Source of the DNA: PALSA-894 sp963734185
Lineage (GTDB): Bacteria; Pseudomonadota; Alphaproteobacteria; Rhizobiales; Xanthobacteraceae
Assembly (NCBI GenBank): GCA_963734185.1
Contig: CAVTGA010000002.1
Coordinates: 2,232,001-2,296,000 of the forward strand
DNA: 64,000 nucleotides
Direction: 5' to 3'
The notes under the pieces were generated by a model that saw only the letters and a program-made list of their open reading frames with translations, did no database searches and was not told the DNA's origin. The position numbers were made by a program, and so were the translations under genes. Shown piece after piece: positions 17,520 to 25,128 of this stretch (position 1 is its first letter; each line of letters opens with the position of its first letter).

Positions 17520-18854
17520 CTACAGGCCGGCCGTCCGGCGCAGCCGTTGTGTGCTTTTCTGCAGTGCGTCCTGGCGCAATCGGCCGTCACGATCGGCTTG
17601 CAGCAGCGCGTACATCACCATGAAGTACTGATCCGGGTCATAGGAGACCAGGATCAGGTCGACCCCGGCGTTGAGCGCCTCGATGCTGCCGCCGGCGAGG
17701 CCGTCGCGGCTGTGGTGGACCGCGCGCATGCCGAAGTCGTCGGTGATCAGCACGCCGTCATGCTTCCAGGCGCCGCGCAGCAGGCCGTCGATCACGGCCG
17801 GCGAGAACGAAGCCGGGCGGCGGTCGTCGAGCGCAGTCAAATGGGCGTGCGCGAGCATCGTGAAGGCCATGTTGGCGGGCATCAGCTTGCGAAACGGTAG
17901 CCAGTCCGTTGCTGCCAGATCCTCGGTGCCGGCGGCGAGAGCGGCCGCGCCGATATGGGTATCCTCGTAGACGCGTCCCAGCCCAGGAAAGTGCTTGAGG
18001 GTGCAATGCACGCCGGTCTGCAGCAGCGTCATGCAGTAGAGGTCGGCGACCTCGGCGACGACGGCAGGGTCCTCGGAGATCGCGCGCTCGGCGATGCGCG
18101 TCATGCGGTCGGCCGGATTGACGATGCCGTGGTTGAGGTCGACGACCGGCGCGAAGTTCACATTGACCCCGAGCGCGGCCAGCTCGCGGCCTTGCTTGGC
18201 CGCGTATTGCCGCACCGCTACTTGGCGCTCGGCCCGGTCGCGATGGCTTGCCACGACCTGCGCGATGGCCGGCATGCGCGTCAGCGGCGGCGATAGCCGC
18301 GATACGTCGCCGCCTTCCTGGTCTGTGGCGATCCACAACGGCGCCATGCCCTGCAGGCGACGCCGCTCCTGCAGCGCGGCGATCTCCTCCCGGATGGTGT
18401 CGGCGCTCTTGTCCAGCACGTTGCGCGCCGCGAGAAAGACACCGGCGATGGCGCGACGCTCCAGGAGCATGCGCAGCTCGTCCGGGTCGCGGTAGCCGAC
18501 CAGCAGATGGCGGCCGAGTTTCTCGAGCGCGAGCGGCTCGGCGTTGAGCACCGCGTGACGCATGTAGCGGAACCGCATCTCGATCGCGAGCACAATGCCG
18601 AGACCGAGGACGGCAAGCGTCAGGACCGAAGCGCTGAGCGCACGCAACGCGCGCGCATTCGCCTTTCCGCTGCGCCATAGCCAGCCTTCAATGGCGATCA
18701 GCAGCAACGGCAGCGCGATCAGTGCGGCGAGCGCAAACGGCCGGATGCTCGCGAATGTCGTCGAGCGCCAGTCGAAGGCGACCGGCAGCAATGCGAGCAC
18801 GATCGCAAGCCGAGCGGCGGCGAGCGCGAGATGGTGTCGCTGCGTGATCTGCAC
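17520..18854 (-). CDS. Membrane-anchored glycoside hydrolase family 3 N-terminal-domain protein
   Basis: A 444-residue protein. Residues 1-95 contain about three transmembrane helices, unlike cytoplasmic NagZ. The rest is a GH3 barrel: ATDQEGGDVSRL (176-187), NVNFAPVVDL (231-240), the substrate-binding KHFPGLG (287-293) and the nucleophile region LITDDFGM (369-376), where Asp372 or Asp373 is catalytic. GH3 enzymes of the NagZ group remove N-acetylglucosamine from muropeptides; with the membrane anchor the active domain could face the periplasm. It follows the cyclic-di-GMP gene on the same strand with no obvious coupling. Confidence 0.83.
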   Translation of the reverse strand: MQITQRHHLALAAARLAIVLALLPVAFDWRSTTFASIRPFALAALIALPLLLIAIEGWLWRSGKANARALRALSASVLTLAVLGLGIVLAIEMRFRYMRHAVLNAEPLALEKLGRHLLVGYRDPDELRMLLERRAIAGVFLAARNVLDKSADTIREEIAALQERRRLQGMAPLWIATDQEGGDVSRLSPPLTRMPAIAQVVASHRDRAERQVAVRQYAAKQGRELAALGVNVNFAPVVDLNHGIVNPADRMTRIAERAISEDPAVVAEVADLYCMTLLQTGVHCTLKHFPGLGRVYEDTHIGAAALAAGTEDLAATDWLPFRKLMPANMAFTMLAHAHLTALDDRRPASFSPAVIDGLLRGAWKHDGVLITDDFGMRAVHHSRDGLAGGSIEALNAGVDLILVSYDPDQYFMVMYALLQADRDGRLRQDALQKSTQRLRRTAGL

Positions 18855-18935
18855 TGGCCCGGCTTCCCCGTAGGAGACCGCACAGGCAACCAGATCGATG
18901 GCGGATTTATGATCGCGCGGGGGGTGACGCGGTTG

Positions 18936-19931
18936 TCACACCGTCAACACGATCTTGCCGATATGTTCGCTCGATTCCATCAGGGCGTGGGCGGCTGCGG
19001 CTTCCTTCAGTGGGAAGGTCTTGTAGATGAGCGGCTTGACCTTGCCGGCTTCGATCAACGGCCAGACCTTTTGCTCGATCACGCGGGCGATCGCGGCCTT
19101 GTCGGCGACGCTGCGGGCGCGCAGGGTCGAACCGGTGTGGGTGAGCCGCTTGAGCATGATGCGGCGGAAGTCCACGGTGGCCTTGGGGTTGCCCTGGAAC
19201 GCGATCTGCACGATGCGTCCTTCGACGCCGGCCGCTTCGTAGTTGCGCTCGATGTAGTCGCCGCCGACCATGTCGAGGATGAGCTCGGCGCCCTTGCCGC
19301 CGGTCGCCGCCTTGGTCTCGGCGACGAAGTCCTCGGTCTTGTAATTGATGGCGCGATCGGCGCCGAGCTTCAGGCAGGCTTCGCATTTCTCCTGCGAGCC
19401 GGCCGTGACGATCACGCGCGCCCCGAAGCTTTTGGCCAGCATGATCGCCGTCGTGCCGATGCCCGAGGAGCCCCCGTGCACCAGCACCGTCTCGCCCGCC
19501 TTCAAGGCGCCGCGCTCGAACACGTTGTGCCAGACCGTGAAGAAGGTCTCGGGGATCGCCGCCGCCTCGACCATGCTGAGGGGAGCAATGACCGGCAAGG
19601 CGTTGCTTTCATGCACGGCGCAGTATTCGGCGTAGCCGCCGCCCGGAACCAGCGCGGTCACCGGGTCGCCGCGGTTCCAGCGCGAGGCGCCCGCACCCAG
19701 CGCCACCACCTCGCCGGCGATCTCGAGGCCGGGAATGTCGGGCGCGCCCGGCGGCGGCGGATAGAGGCCCTTGCGCTGCATGACGTCCGGCCGGTTGACG
19801 CCGGCGGCCGCGACCTTGACCAGCACCTCGCCCGTGCCCGGGGCCGGAACCGGGCGTTCCTGCGGAACGAGCACCTCCGGCGCGCCGGGCTTGGCGATAC
19901 CGATCGCGGTCATGCGCGAGGGCGCGGACAT
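18936..19931 (-). CDS. NAD(P)H-quinone oxidoreductase, PIG3/zeta-crystallin type
   Basis: A 331-residue zinc-free MDR enzyme that reduces quinones with NADPH. It shows the N-terminal VKVAAAGVNRPDVMQRKG, the conserved GLEIAGEV, and the cofactor loop LVHGGSSGIGTTAIMLAKSFGARV. The C-terminus has HIGKIVLTV. I chose Met at 19931 (MSAPSRMTAIGI) because GAGGAG lies nine bases upstream; the frame is open further but without a site. It diverges from the DUF1192 gene. A second, more distant MDR protein is encoded at 2538-3548. Confidence 0.9.
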   Translation of the reverse strand: MSAPSRMTAIGIAKPGAPEVLVPQERPVPAPGTGEVLVKVAAAGVNRPDVMQRKGLYPPPPGAPDIPGLEIAGEVVALGAGASRWNRGDPVTALVPGGGYAEYCAVHESNALPVIAPLSMVEAAAIPETFFTVWHNVFERGALKAGETVLVHGGSSGIGTTAIMLAKSFGARVIVTAGSQEKCEACLKLGADRAINYKTEDFVAETKAATGGKGAELILDMVGGDYIERNYEAAGVEGRIVQIAFQGNPKATVDFRRIMLKRLTHTGSTLRARSVADKAAIARVIEQKVWPLIEAGKVKPLIYKTFPLKEAAAAHALMESSEHIGKIVLTV

Positions 19932-20035
19932 CGTTCGAACTCCTCGATCTGCGGCAGATGCCGCTTCCATAGTCGGGCGCGGCGGGTGTGACAACCGGTC
20001 TCGCTGCGGGTTAGGCTGACGGCGCGGAGGCGGCC

Positions 20036-20230
20036 ATGCCAGCGATCGACGAAGATGATCGTCCGAAGAAGAAGATCGTGCACGAGATCGGGCAGGATCT
20101 CGCGCTTCTCTCGGTTGGCGAACTCGACGAGCGTGTCGCGCTGTTGAAGGACGAAATCGCGCGGCTCGAGGCCGCCAAGACGGCCAAGCAGGCTTCGCGC
20201 AGCTCGGCCGATCAGTTCTTCAAGCGCTGA
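20036..20230 (+). CDS. DUF1192 family small protein
   Basis: A 64-residue charged protein with a short coiled coil (LDERVALLKDEIARLEAAKTAKQ) and the family ending SSADQFFKR. DUF1192 is confined to alphaproteobacteria and has no established function. It often sits close to the rcdA (DUF1465) gene, as here, so a shared cell-cycle role is possible but unproven. The next small gene starts eight bases later. Confidence 0.88.
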   Translation: MPAIDEDDRPKKKIVHEIGQDLALLSVGELDERVALLKDEIARLEAAKTAKQASRSSADQFFKR

Positions 20231-20238
20231 GGGATCGA

Positions 20239-20466
20239 ATGGTGAAGCACCTGCTTGTCGCGCTGCTCGCCGGAGCGCTGTGTTTCACACCCGGGATGGC
20301 CAGCGCGCATACGGGTCACGACCACGGCCCGAAGAAGTCGTCCAAGAAGGCGAAGAAGAAGCCCAAACAGACGCAGCGCGCCGTCATCTACGCCATGCCG
20401 CTGGAAGGGCCGGTCCGACCGGTGTCGCCGGACGCGGCCGCCGAAAAAATCCGTAAATCGACGTAA
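20239..20466 (+). CDS. Small exported lysine-rich protein, unknown
   Basis: Seventy-five residues: a good signal peptide (MVKHLLVALLAGALCFTPGM, cleaved after ASA), then a His-rich start (HTGHDHG) and a strongly basic KKSSKKAKKKPK stretch. The family is not recognised. The HTGHDHG cluster could bind a metal, but that is speculation. It follows DUF1192 by eight bases, so the two are probably co-transcribed, and it ends five bases before the CtrA box region. Confidence 0.6.
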   Translation: MVKHLLVALLAGALCFTPGMASAHTGHDHGPKKSSKKAKKKPKQTQRAVIYAMPLEGPVRPVSPDAAAEKIRKST

Positions 20467-20470
20467 CCCG

Positions 20471-20485
20471 TTAACGGGTCGTTAA
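20471..20485 (+). promoter_or_regulatory. CtrA binding site (TTAA-N7-TTAA) upstream of rcdA
   Basis: TTAA at 20471-20474 and TTAA at 20482-20485 are separated by exactly seven bases; on the minus strand the match extends to TTAAC. It overlaps the palindrome CCCGTTAACGGG (20467-20478). It lies about 20 bases before the predicted small RNA and 270 bases before rcdA. Caulobacter rcdA is known to belong to the CtrA regulon, which supports function here. Confidence 0.7.
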
Positions 20486-20507
20486 GCTTTCCCGTTCATT
20501 ACTCGGA

Positions 20508-20604
20508 TCGTCCAGCTTCTGGACGTCGAGTGGCTCCTGTCCACTCTGTTTGACGCCTCCCTGTTATCACCTTCGAGCCGCCGGCGACGGCGGCTCCTTT
20601 TTTT
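20508..20604 (+). ncRNA. Predicted small RNA or leader RNA between a CtrA site and rcdA
   Basis: Starting a promoter's distance after the CtrA box, about 97 bases fold into three consecutive hairpins. CGTCCAG/CTGGACG closes a three-base loop (20509-20525); GAGTGG/CCACTC closes the loop CTCCTGT (20528-20546); and a nine-pair GC stem is followed by seven T (20575-20604). The second loop (CUCCU) and the linker GCCTCCC between hairpins 2 and 3 are anti-Shine-Dalgarno-like, as in many alphaproteobacterial trans-acting sRNAs. No ORF is apparent. It could be a free sRNA or a terminated rcdA leader. The 5' end is estimated from the CtrA-site position. Confidence 0.55.
20575..20604 (+). terminator. 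Strong rho-independent terminator
   Basis: GAGCCGCCG pairs perfectly with CGGCGGCTC around a GCGA tetraloop, followed by C and seven T. It is the clearest intrinsic terminator in the window. It lies 109 bases after the small lysine-rich gene and 154 bases before rcdA, so it either ends the predicted sRNA or attenuates the rcdA transcript. Confidence 0.85.
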
Positions 20605-20757
20605 GTTGCCCGGCGCCCCGCTGTCTCATTTTGGAGCAGGCGCGCTGGCCCCCGCCTTGCTGCTCCCTCCGGGTGCGGCCGCGTTGTCCTGGACAGCCGG
20701 CCCGGAGCAATCTAGCAATACGTGCGTCATGCGTGTGTTGCGTGTGTGGGGCGTAGC

Positions 20758-21270
20758 ATGTCCGACAGTTCGTTAAGGCAACCCGGGCTCGTCTCGTTCG
20801 GCGAGCGGTTGGCCTCGTCGCAGGCGTTTTCGCTCCTGTTCAAGGACGGCATGGCGCTGGTCGAGGAGACCGCGACCTATCTCGACGGACCCGGACGCCA
20901 GGAATCCAAGAAGCTGCAACGTTCCGCCGCGCTCGCCTATGCGACCGAAAGCATGCGGCTCACCACGCGCCTGATGCAGCTCGCCTCCTGGCTGCTGCTG
21001 CACCGCGCGGTCAAGGAAGGCGAGATGTCGCTGGCTCAGGCCAACAAGGAAAAGACCAAGGTCCGCCTCTCGGTCGGCGATCCGGCCGATCCCGATACGC
21101 TGCGCGTGCTGCCGCAACGGCTCGGTGAACTGATCGAACGCTCCCTCAAGCTGCAGGAGCGGGTGCGACGGCTCGACACCACCATCCACAAGCCGGCGGA
21201 GCAGGCGGAAGACAATCCCATCGAGCGCCAGCTCGGCCTGCTCAAGGCCGCGTTCGAGCGCAGCGCATGA
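20758..21270 (+). CDS. rcdA: Regulator of CtrA degradation RcdA (DUF1465)
   Basis: A 170-residue DUF1465 protein, homologous to Caulobacter RcdA, the adaptor that with CpdR and PopA brings CtrA to the ClpXP protease at the stalked pole. Family features: FGERLASSQAFSLLFKDGMALVEETATYLDG, YATESMRLTTRLMQLASWLL and a C-terminal flexible tail. The start MSDSSLRQPG at 20758 gives the usual length; a longer frame begins at 20722 without a site. A CtrA box and a terminator-bearing RNA lie upstream. Its last codons are inside a GCATGATC palindromic repeat. Confidence 0.92.
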   Translation: MSDSSLRQPGLVSFGERLASSQAFSLLFKDGMALVEETATYLDGPGRQESKKLQRSAALAYATESMRLTTRLMQLASWLLLHRAVKEGEMSLAQANKEKTKVRLSVGDPADPDTLRVLPQRLGELIERSLKLQERVRRLDTTIHKPAEQAEDNPIERQLGLLKAAFERSA

Positions 21271-21333
21271 TCCCGAAAAAGCCTGCCCCGGACTTGATCC
21301 GGGGTTGACGGACCTTTTCGGACAAGATCATGC
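21265..21333. repeat. GCATGATC-type palindromic repeat, copy 1
   Basis: Outer arms GCATGATC and GATCATGC flank inner arms GAAAA and TTTTC and a central CCCCGGA/TCCGGGG hairpin. The left arm overlaps the rcdA stop codon. Related copies lie at 44070-44101 and 47821-47862. It may also help end rcdA transcription, being between convergent genes. Confidence 0.75.
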
Positions 21334-21357
21334 GCAAAAGATAAGACCGAACGCGCG

Positions 21358-21585
21358 CTAAGTCTTCTTGCCGATCCCGGCGAACTTCTTCTGGAAGCGC
21401 GACAGCCGTCCGCCGCGGTCGAGCAGTTGCTGCTGACCGCCGGTCCAGGCCGGATGCGATTTCGGGTCGATGTCGAGATGGAGCGTGTCGCCTTCCTTGC
21501 CCCAGGTGGTGCGGGTGGTGAACTCGGAGCCGTCGGTCATCTTGACCTTGACGGTGTGATACTTGGGATGGATGTCGGCTTTCAT
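21358..21585 (-). CDS. rpmE: 50S ribosomal protein L31
   Basis: A 75-residue L31, opening MKADIHPKYHTVKVKMTDGSEF and containing TTWGKEGDTLHLDIDPKSHPAWTGG, the alphaproteobacterial form. It has no cysteines, so it is the zinc-independent variant. The start at 21585 gives the standard length. It is convergent with rcdA and divergent from the ABC exporter, an arrangement common in Rhizobiales. Confidence 0.97.
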   Translation of the reverse strand: MKADIHPKYHTVKVKMTDGSEFTTRTTWGKEGDTLHLDIDPKSHPAWTGGQQQLLDRGGRLSRFQKKFAGIGKKT

Positions 21586-21745
21586 GGCGTGTCCGGCCGT
21601 TGAGGCTGCTGGAATGATAGGAAAAGTTGCGGGCTCTATAGCCCAGCAGGATCGGCGGAACAAGCCGCATTACGCGCTCGCCGCCCACCCTGCGATGCAA
21701 TGGTGGCGGTACCTGCTACAACCGGACCCGGGAGGGAAGCTGGCG

Positions 21746-23572
21746 ATGAATTTTGCCCAAGGCGCGCCGCGCGAGCTCGGGCCTGCGGAACCGCGCGACG
21801 CGCCGCCGCCCGTTCCGGCCCGGCCAAGCCGCGTCAGGCTGCGGCCGCTGCTCGCGCTCGCCCCGTTCGTGATGCGCTATCGCGGCGTCATGCTGGCCGC
21901 GCTCGCAGCGCTGCTGGTGGCTTCGCTCGCGACGCTCGCGGTGCCGGTGGCGGTCCGGCGCATGATCGATTTCGGTTTCTCGACCGAACGCGTCGGGCTG
22001 ATCGACCAGTATTTCGCCGTGATGATCGCAGTCGCCGCGGTGCTCGCCGGCGCAAGTGCGTTGCGCTACTACCTGGTCACCATCCTGGGCGAACGCGTGG
22101 TCGCCGACCTGCGCGCCGCGGTATTCGCGCACCTGACGCGGCTGGCACCTGCCTTTTTCGACACCGCGCGCTCGGGCGAGCTCGTCTCGCGGCTGACCGC
22201 CGATACCACACAGATCAAGAGCGCGGTCGGCAGCGCGGTCTCGGTCGCGTTGCGCAACCTCGTGCTGTTCATCGGCTCGTCGATCATGATGGCGGTGACG
22301 AGCCCGCGCCTCTCCTTCTTCGTCATCCTGGCGATCCCGGTGATCGTGCTGCCGCTCGTCGCTTTCGGACGGCTGGTACGGGGGCGCTCGCGCATCGCGC
22401 AGGACACGCTCGCCGACGCGTCGGCCTATGCGGCCGAGCTGATCAGCGCGATGCGCACCCTGCAGGCCTTCACCAACGAGGCGCTCGCGGGCTCGCGCTT
22501 TGCGACGGCGGTGGAGCGCGCCTTTGCCGCGGCGCGCGATTCGACACGCGCGCGGGCGCTGCTGACCGCCATCATCATCTTCCTGGTGTTCGCGAGCGTG
22601 GTGGTCATCCTCTGGGTCGGCGCGCAGGATGTGCTGGCGGGACGCCTATCGGCCGGCACGCTCAGCCAGTTCGTGCTCTATGCGGTGTTCGCGGCGAGCG
22701 GCCTTGGCCAGTTGAGCGAGACCTGGGGCGAGATCTCGCAGGCCGCCGGCGCGACCGAACGTCTCGCCGAGCTGCTTGCGATCGAGCCGGCCATCACGGC
22801 GCCCGCTCATCCGGTCCCGCTGCCCGATCCGGCGCGCGGCGAGGTCGCGTTCGACGCCGTGCGCTTCGCCTATCCGAGCCGACCGGGATCGATGGTGCTC
22901 GACGGCATCACGTTACGCGTGCGCGCGGGCGAGCGCGTCGCGATCGTCGGGCCATCCGGGGCCGGCAAGAGCACGATCTTCCATCTGCTGCTGCGCTTCT
23001 ACGACCCGGCCGCGGGCGCGATCACGCTCGACGGGGTGCGGCTCGCCGACGCCGACCCGAACGAGCTGCGCCGCCGCATGGCGCTGGTGCCGCAGGACGT
23101 CGTGGTGTTCGCCGCCTCGGTCGCCGACAACATCCGCTTCGGCCGGCCGGAGGCTACGCAGGCCGACATCGTGCGCGCGGCCGAGCTTGCGGGAGCGGCC
23201 GAATTCGTCGAACGGCTGCCACAGCGCTACGACACGGCCGTAGGCGAGCGCGGCGTCACCTTGTCGGGCGGACAGCGCCAGCGCATCGCGCTTGCGCGCG
23301 CGATCCTGCGCGACGCGCCGCTGTTGCTGCTGGACGAGGCGACGTCCTCGCTCGATGCCGAGAGCGAGACCCTGGTGCAGGCGGCGCTTGAGCGGCTGAT
23401 GGCCGATCGTACCACCATCGTGATCGCGCATCGCCTCGCGACCGTGCTGTCATGCGACCGGATTCTCGTCATCGATCGCGGCCGCATCGTCGAGGAGGGC
23501 ACGCACGCCCAGCTCGCCGCCGCAAACGGGCTCTATGCGCGGCTCGCCAAGCTGCAGTTTCGGGGCGTGTGA
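21746..23572 (+). CDS. ABC exporter, fused permease and ATPase (MsbA/LmrA-like)
   Basis: A 608-residue half-transporter that would work as a homodimer. Residues about 55-340 hold six transmembrane helices; the ATPase follows with Walker A GPSGAGKST, the Q-loop PQDVVVF, signature LSGGQRQR, Walker B LLLLDEAT and the switch His in IAHRL. The Pro-rich N-terminus of about 40 residues is cytosolic. I set the start at 21746, behind GGGAGG; the frame is open further upstream but would overlap L31's promoter. The substrate is unknown; lipids or hydrophobic compounds are usual for the group. It stands alone. Confidence 0.9.
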   Translation: MNFAQGAPRELGPAEPRDAPPPVPARPSRVRLRPLLALAPFVMRYRGVMLAALAALLVASLATLAVPVAVRRMIDFGFSTERVGLIDQYFAVMIAVAAVLAGASALRYYLVTILGERVVADLRAAVFAHLTRLAPAFFDTARSGELVSRLTADTTQIKSAVGSAVSVALRNLVLFIGSSIMMAVTSPRLSFFVILAIPVIVLPLVAFGRLVRGRSRIAQDTLADASAYAAELISAMRTLQAFTNEALAGSRFATAVERAFAAARDSTRARALLTAIIIFLVFASVVVILWVGAQDVLAGRLSAGTLSQFVLYAVFAASGLGQLSETWGEISQAAGATERLAELLAIEPAITAPAHPVPLPDPARGEVAFDAVRFAYPSRPGSMVLDGITLRVRAGERVAIVGPSGAGKSTIFHLLLRFYDPAAGAITLDGVRLADADPNELRRRMALVPQDVVVFAASVADNIRFGRPEATQADIVRAAELAGAAEFVERLPQRYDTAVGERGVTLSGGQRQRIALARAILRDAPLLLLDEATSSLDAESETLVQAALERLMADRTTIVIAHRLATVLSCDRILVIDRGRIVEEGTHAQLAAANGLYARLAKLQFRGV

Positions 23573-23588
23573 GCGTTCAACACGCTGG

Positions 23589-23879
23589 CTATTGATCGTC
23601 CTCCCAGGGCCATTGCCGAGCCGCATGGCGAACGTGGAGGATCACGACCTCATTGGCTTCAATCGTATAGAACACAATGAAAGGGTAGCGTCCGACTGGC
23701 ATCCGGCGGACATTCGCTTCGTCGGCTGTCTGTGCGAGTTCCGGATAATCGCCTAGATTTGCGATTGTTTGCTCGACGCGCGCCACAACCCTCGTCGCGG
23801 CATCAGCGTTGCGCTCGGAGATATAAGCGAAAATCTCGTCGATCTCGACAAGTGACGTTTCGGTGTAGCGAATCTTCAT
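23589..23879 (-). CDS. RelE/ParE-family toxin
   Basis: A 96-residue type II toxin of the ParE/RelE fold: MKIRYTETSLVEIDEIFAYISERN, then VRRMPVGRYPFIVFYTIEANEVVILHVRHAARQ, where the conserved Arg/Phe-Tyr strand and the RHAAR tail are typical. ParE members poison gyrase and RelE members cut mRNA; sequence alone does not decide, although the ParE side fits better. Its ATG overlaps the stop of the antitoxin gene by one base (TAATG, 23877-23881), which ensures coupled synthesis. Confidence 0.88.
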   Translation of the reverse strand: MKIRYTETSLVEIDEIFAYISERNADAATRVVARVEQTIANLGDYPELAQTADEANVRRMPVGRYPFIVFYTIEANEVVILHVRHAARQWPWEDDQ

Positions 23880-24103
23880 TAGCGGTAACGTTTGAAGACC
23901 GCTTCCACTTCCTCATCAGTTGCAAATCGCCCTTGCCGCATCTCTTCGAGGCCGCGGCGCACGCATGCTCGCTCGTCATCGTTCAGCCGATAGACGCCAA
24001 CATGCTTGGCCTCGATGTCGATGACGTGCTGCAACAATTCCTCCTGCGCCTCCTCGGGCCAAGTGGAGACGCGATCGAGCAGCGTTTCGAGTCTCTTGTT
24101 CAT
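23879..24103 (-). CDS. Antitoxin of the ParE/RelE-type module
   Basis: A 74-residue acidic partner immediately upstream of the toxin. It has an N-terminal helix rich in Leu (MNKRLETLLDRVSTWPEEAQEELLQHVIDIEAKH) and a C-terminal segment (DERACVRRGLEEMRQGRFATDEEVEAVFKRYR) of the kind that wraps the toxin. A -10-like TATGAT lies only seven bases before the ATG, so the message may be leaderless or the promoter may lie further up. Assignment rests mainly on position and size. Confidence 0.8.
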   Translation of the reverse strand: MNKRLETLLDRVSTWPEEAQEELLQHVIDIEAKHVGVYRLNDDERACVRRGLEEMRQGRFATDEEVEAVFKRYR

Positions 24104-24185
24104 TACATCATCATAACAGACCACACGGCAGCATGCACGCCGGTGTCAGGCCGCTGTGTCGATGCCGCGGCCGCGCAAGGCAAGG

Positions 24186-25097
24186 TCACGTCCCGCCGAA
24201 GAACTCGCGCAGCAGGCGATTGACGGTCTCGGGCGCCTCGACCTCGGTCAAGTGGCCGTAGCCCTGCAGAATCTCCAGCCGTCCCTGCGGCAGCGCCTTG
24301 ATCAGGATCGCGGCGTTGCGCTCGGTCGGATTGATCCTGTCCTCGCTGCCTTCGATCATCAGCACCGGGAACTTGAAGCGGTCGGCCACGTCCGGGCTGT
24401 AGAAATCGGTGAGGCCGAGCTTGACCCCGTGCATGAACCCGCGCGGGTTGGTGGCGCGCAGCGTCTGCTGCACGATCGCCGCGGTCTCGGGCGGCGCCTT
24501 GGAGCCGAGCAGGGCGGCGACGCGCGCGCCGAACGCGAAGCCGCCCTTGGCGATCTGCGCCTCGCGCGTGGCGATGATCTCCCGTTTGCGCTCATCGGGC
24601 AACGCGCGCTGCCCGATACCGGTGCCGGTCATCGCGAGCTTGATGACACGATCCGGATAGTGCGCCGCGAAGCACTGGGCGACGCGCGAGCCGAACGAGT
24701 TGCCGACGAGATTGACGCGGCCGAGCTGCAGCGCGCCAAGGAAATCGGCGAACGCGTCGGCGTAGTCCTTGCAGTCGGGCCAGTCCTTCACGAAGGCGTC
24801 GGACAACATGTAGCCCGGCGCGTTCCAGGCGATGACGCGATAGCGGTCGGATAGTCCCGCGAACTGGAAGCGCCAGTGCATCGCATTGGCGCCGACCCCG
24901 TGCAGCAGCACGATCGGTGGCGCGTCGCGCCGGCCCGCCTCCATGTAGCTCCAGCGGTCGCCCAGGTACTTGGCGCGCGCCGGGCCGGAGATCTCGGCGA
25001 ACTGCAGCTCGGGCAGCGCGGGAATCTCGGGCTTCATTTGCGCGTCGGCCGTCCCGGTCGCGGCCAACGCCAGCGCAGCCACGACGATCGATCGCAT
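24186..25097 (-). CDS. Exported alpha/beta-hydrolase
   Basis: A 303-residue hydrolase with a signal peptide (MRSIVVAALALAATGTADA, cleaved after ADA). It has the oxyanion motif LLHGVGANAMHW (64-75), the nucleophile elbow GNSFGS with Ser134, an acid in EGSEDRINP and the catalytic His in GYGHLTEVEAPE. The composition resembles C-C bond hydrolases and esterases, but the substrate cannot be read. It shares the strand with the OmpA-like/ExbB-like pair upstream but is separated by about 30 bases, so it may be in that operon. Confidence 0.86.
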   Translation of the reverse strand: MRSIVVAALALAATGTADAQMKPEIPALPELQFAEISGPARAKYLGDRWSYMEAGRRDAPPIVLLHGVGANAMHWRFQFAGLSDRYRVIAWNAPGYMLSDAFVKDWPDCKDYADAFADFLGALQLGRVNLVGNSFGSRVAQCFAAHYPDRVIKLAMTGTGIGQRALPDERKREIIATREAQIAKGGFAFGARVAALLGSKAPPETAAIVQQTLRATNPRGFMHGVKLGLTDFYSPDVADRFKFPVLMIEGSEDRINPTERNAAILIKALPQGRLEILQGYGHLTEVEAPETVNRLLREFFGGT

Positions 25098-25128
25098 CGT
25101 TCTCTCCCCGCCAAGACGCGTGCCGCGC

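Noticed and set aside
20467..20478. CCCGTTAACGGG as an independent operator
   Set aside because: Its centre is the first TTAA of the CtrA box; I treat it as part of that site.
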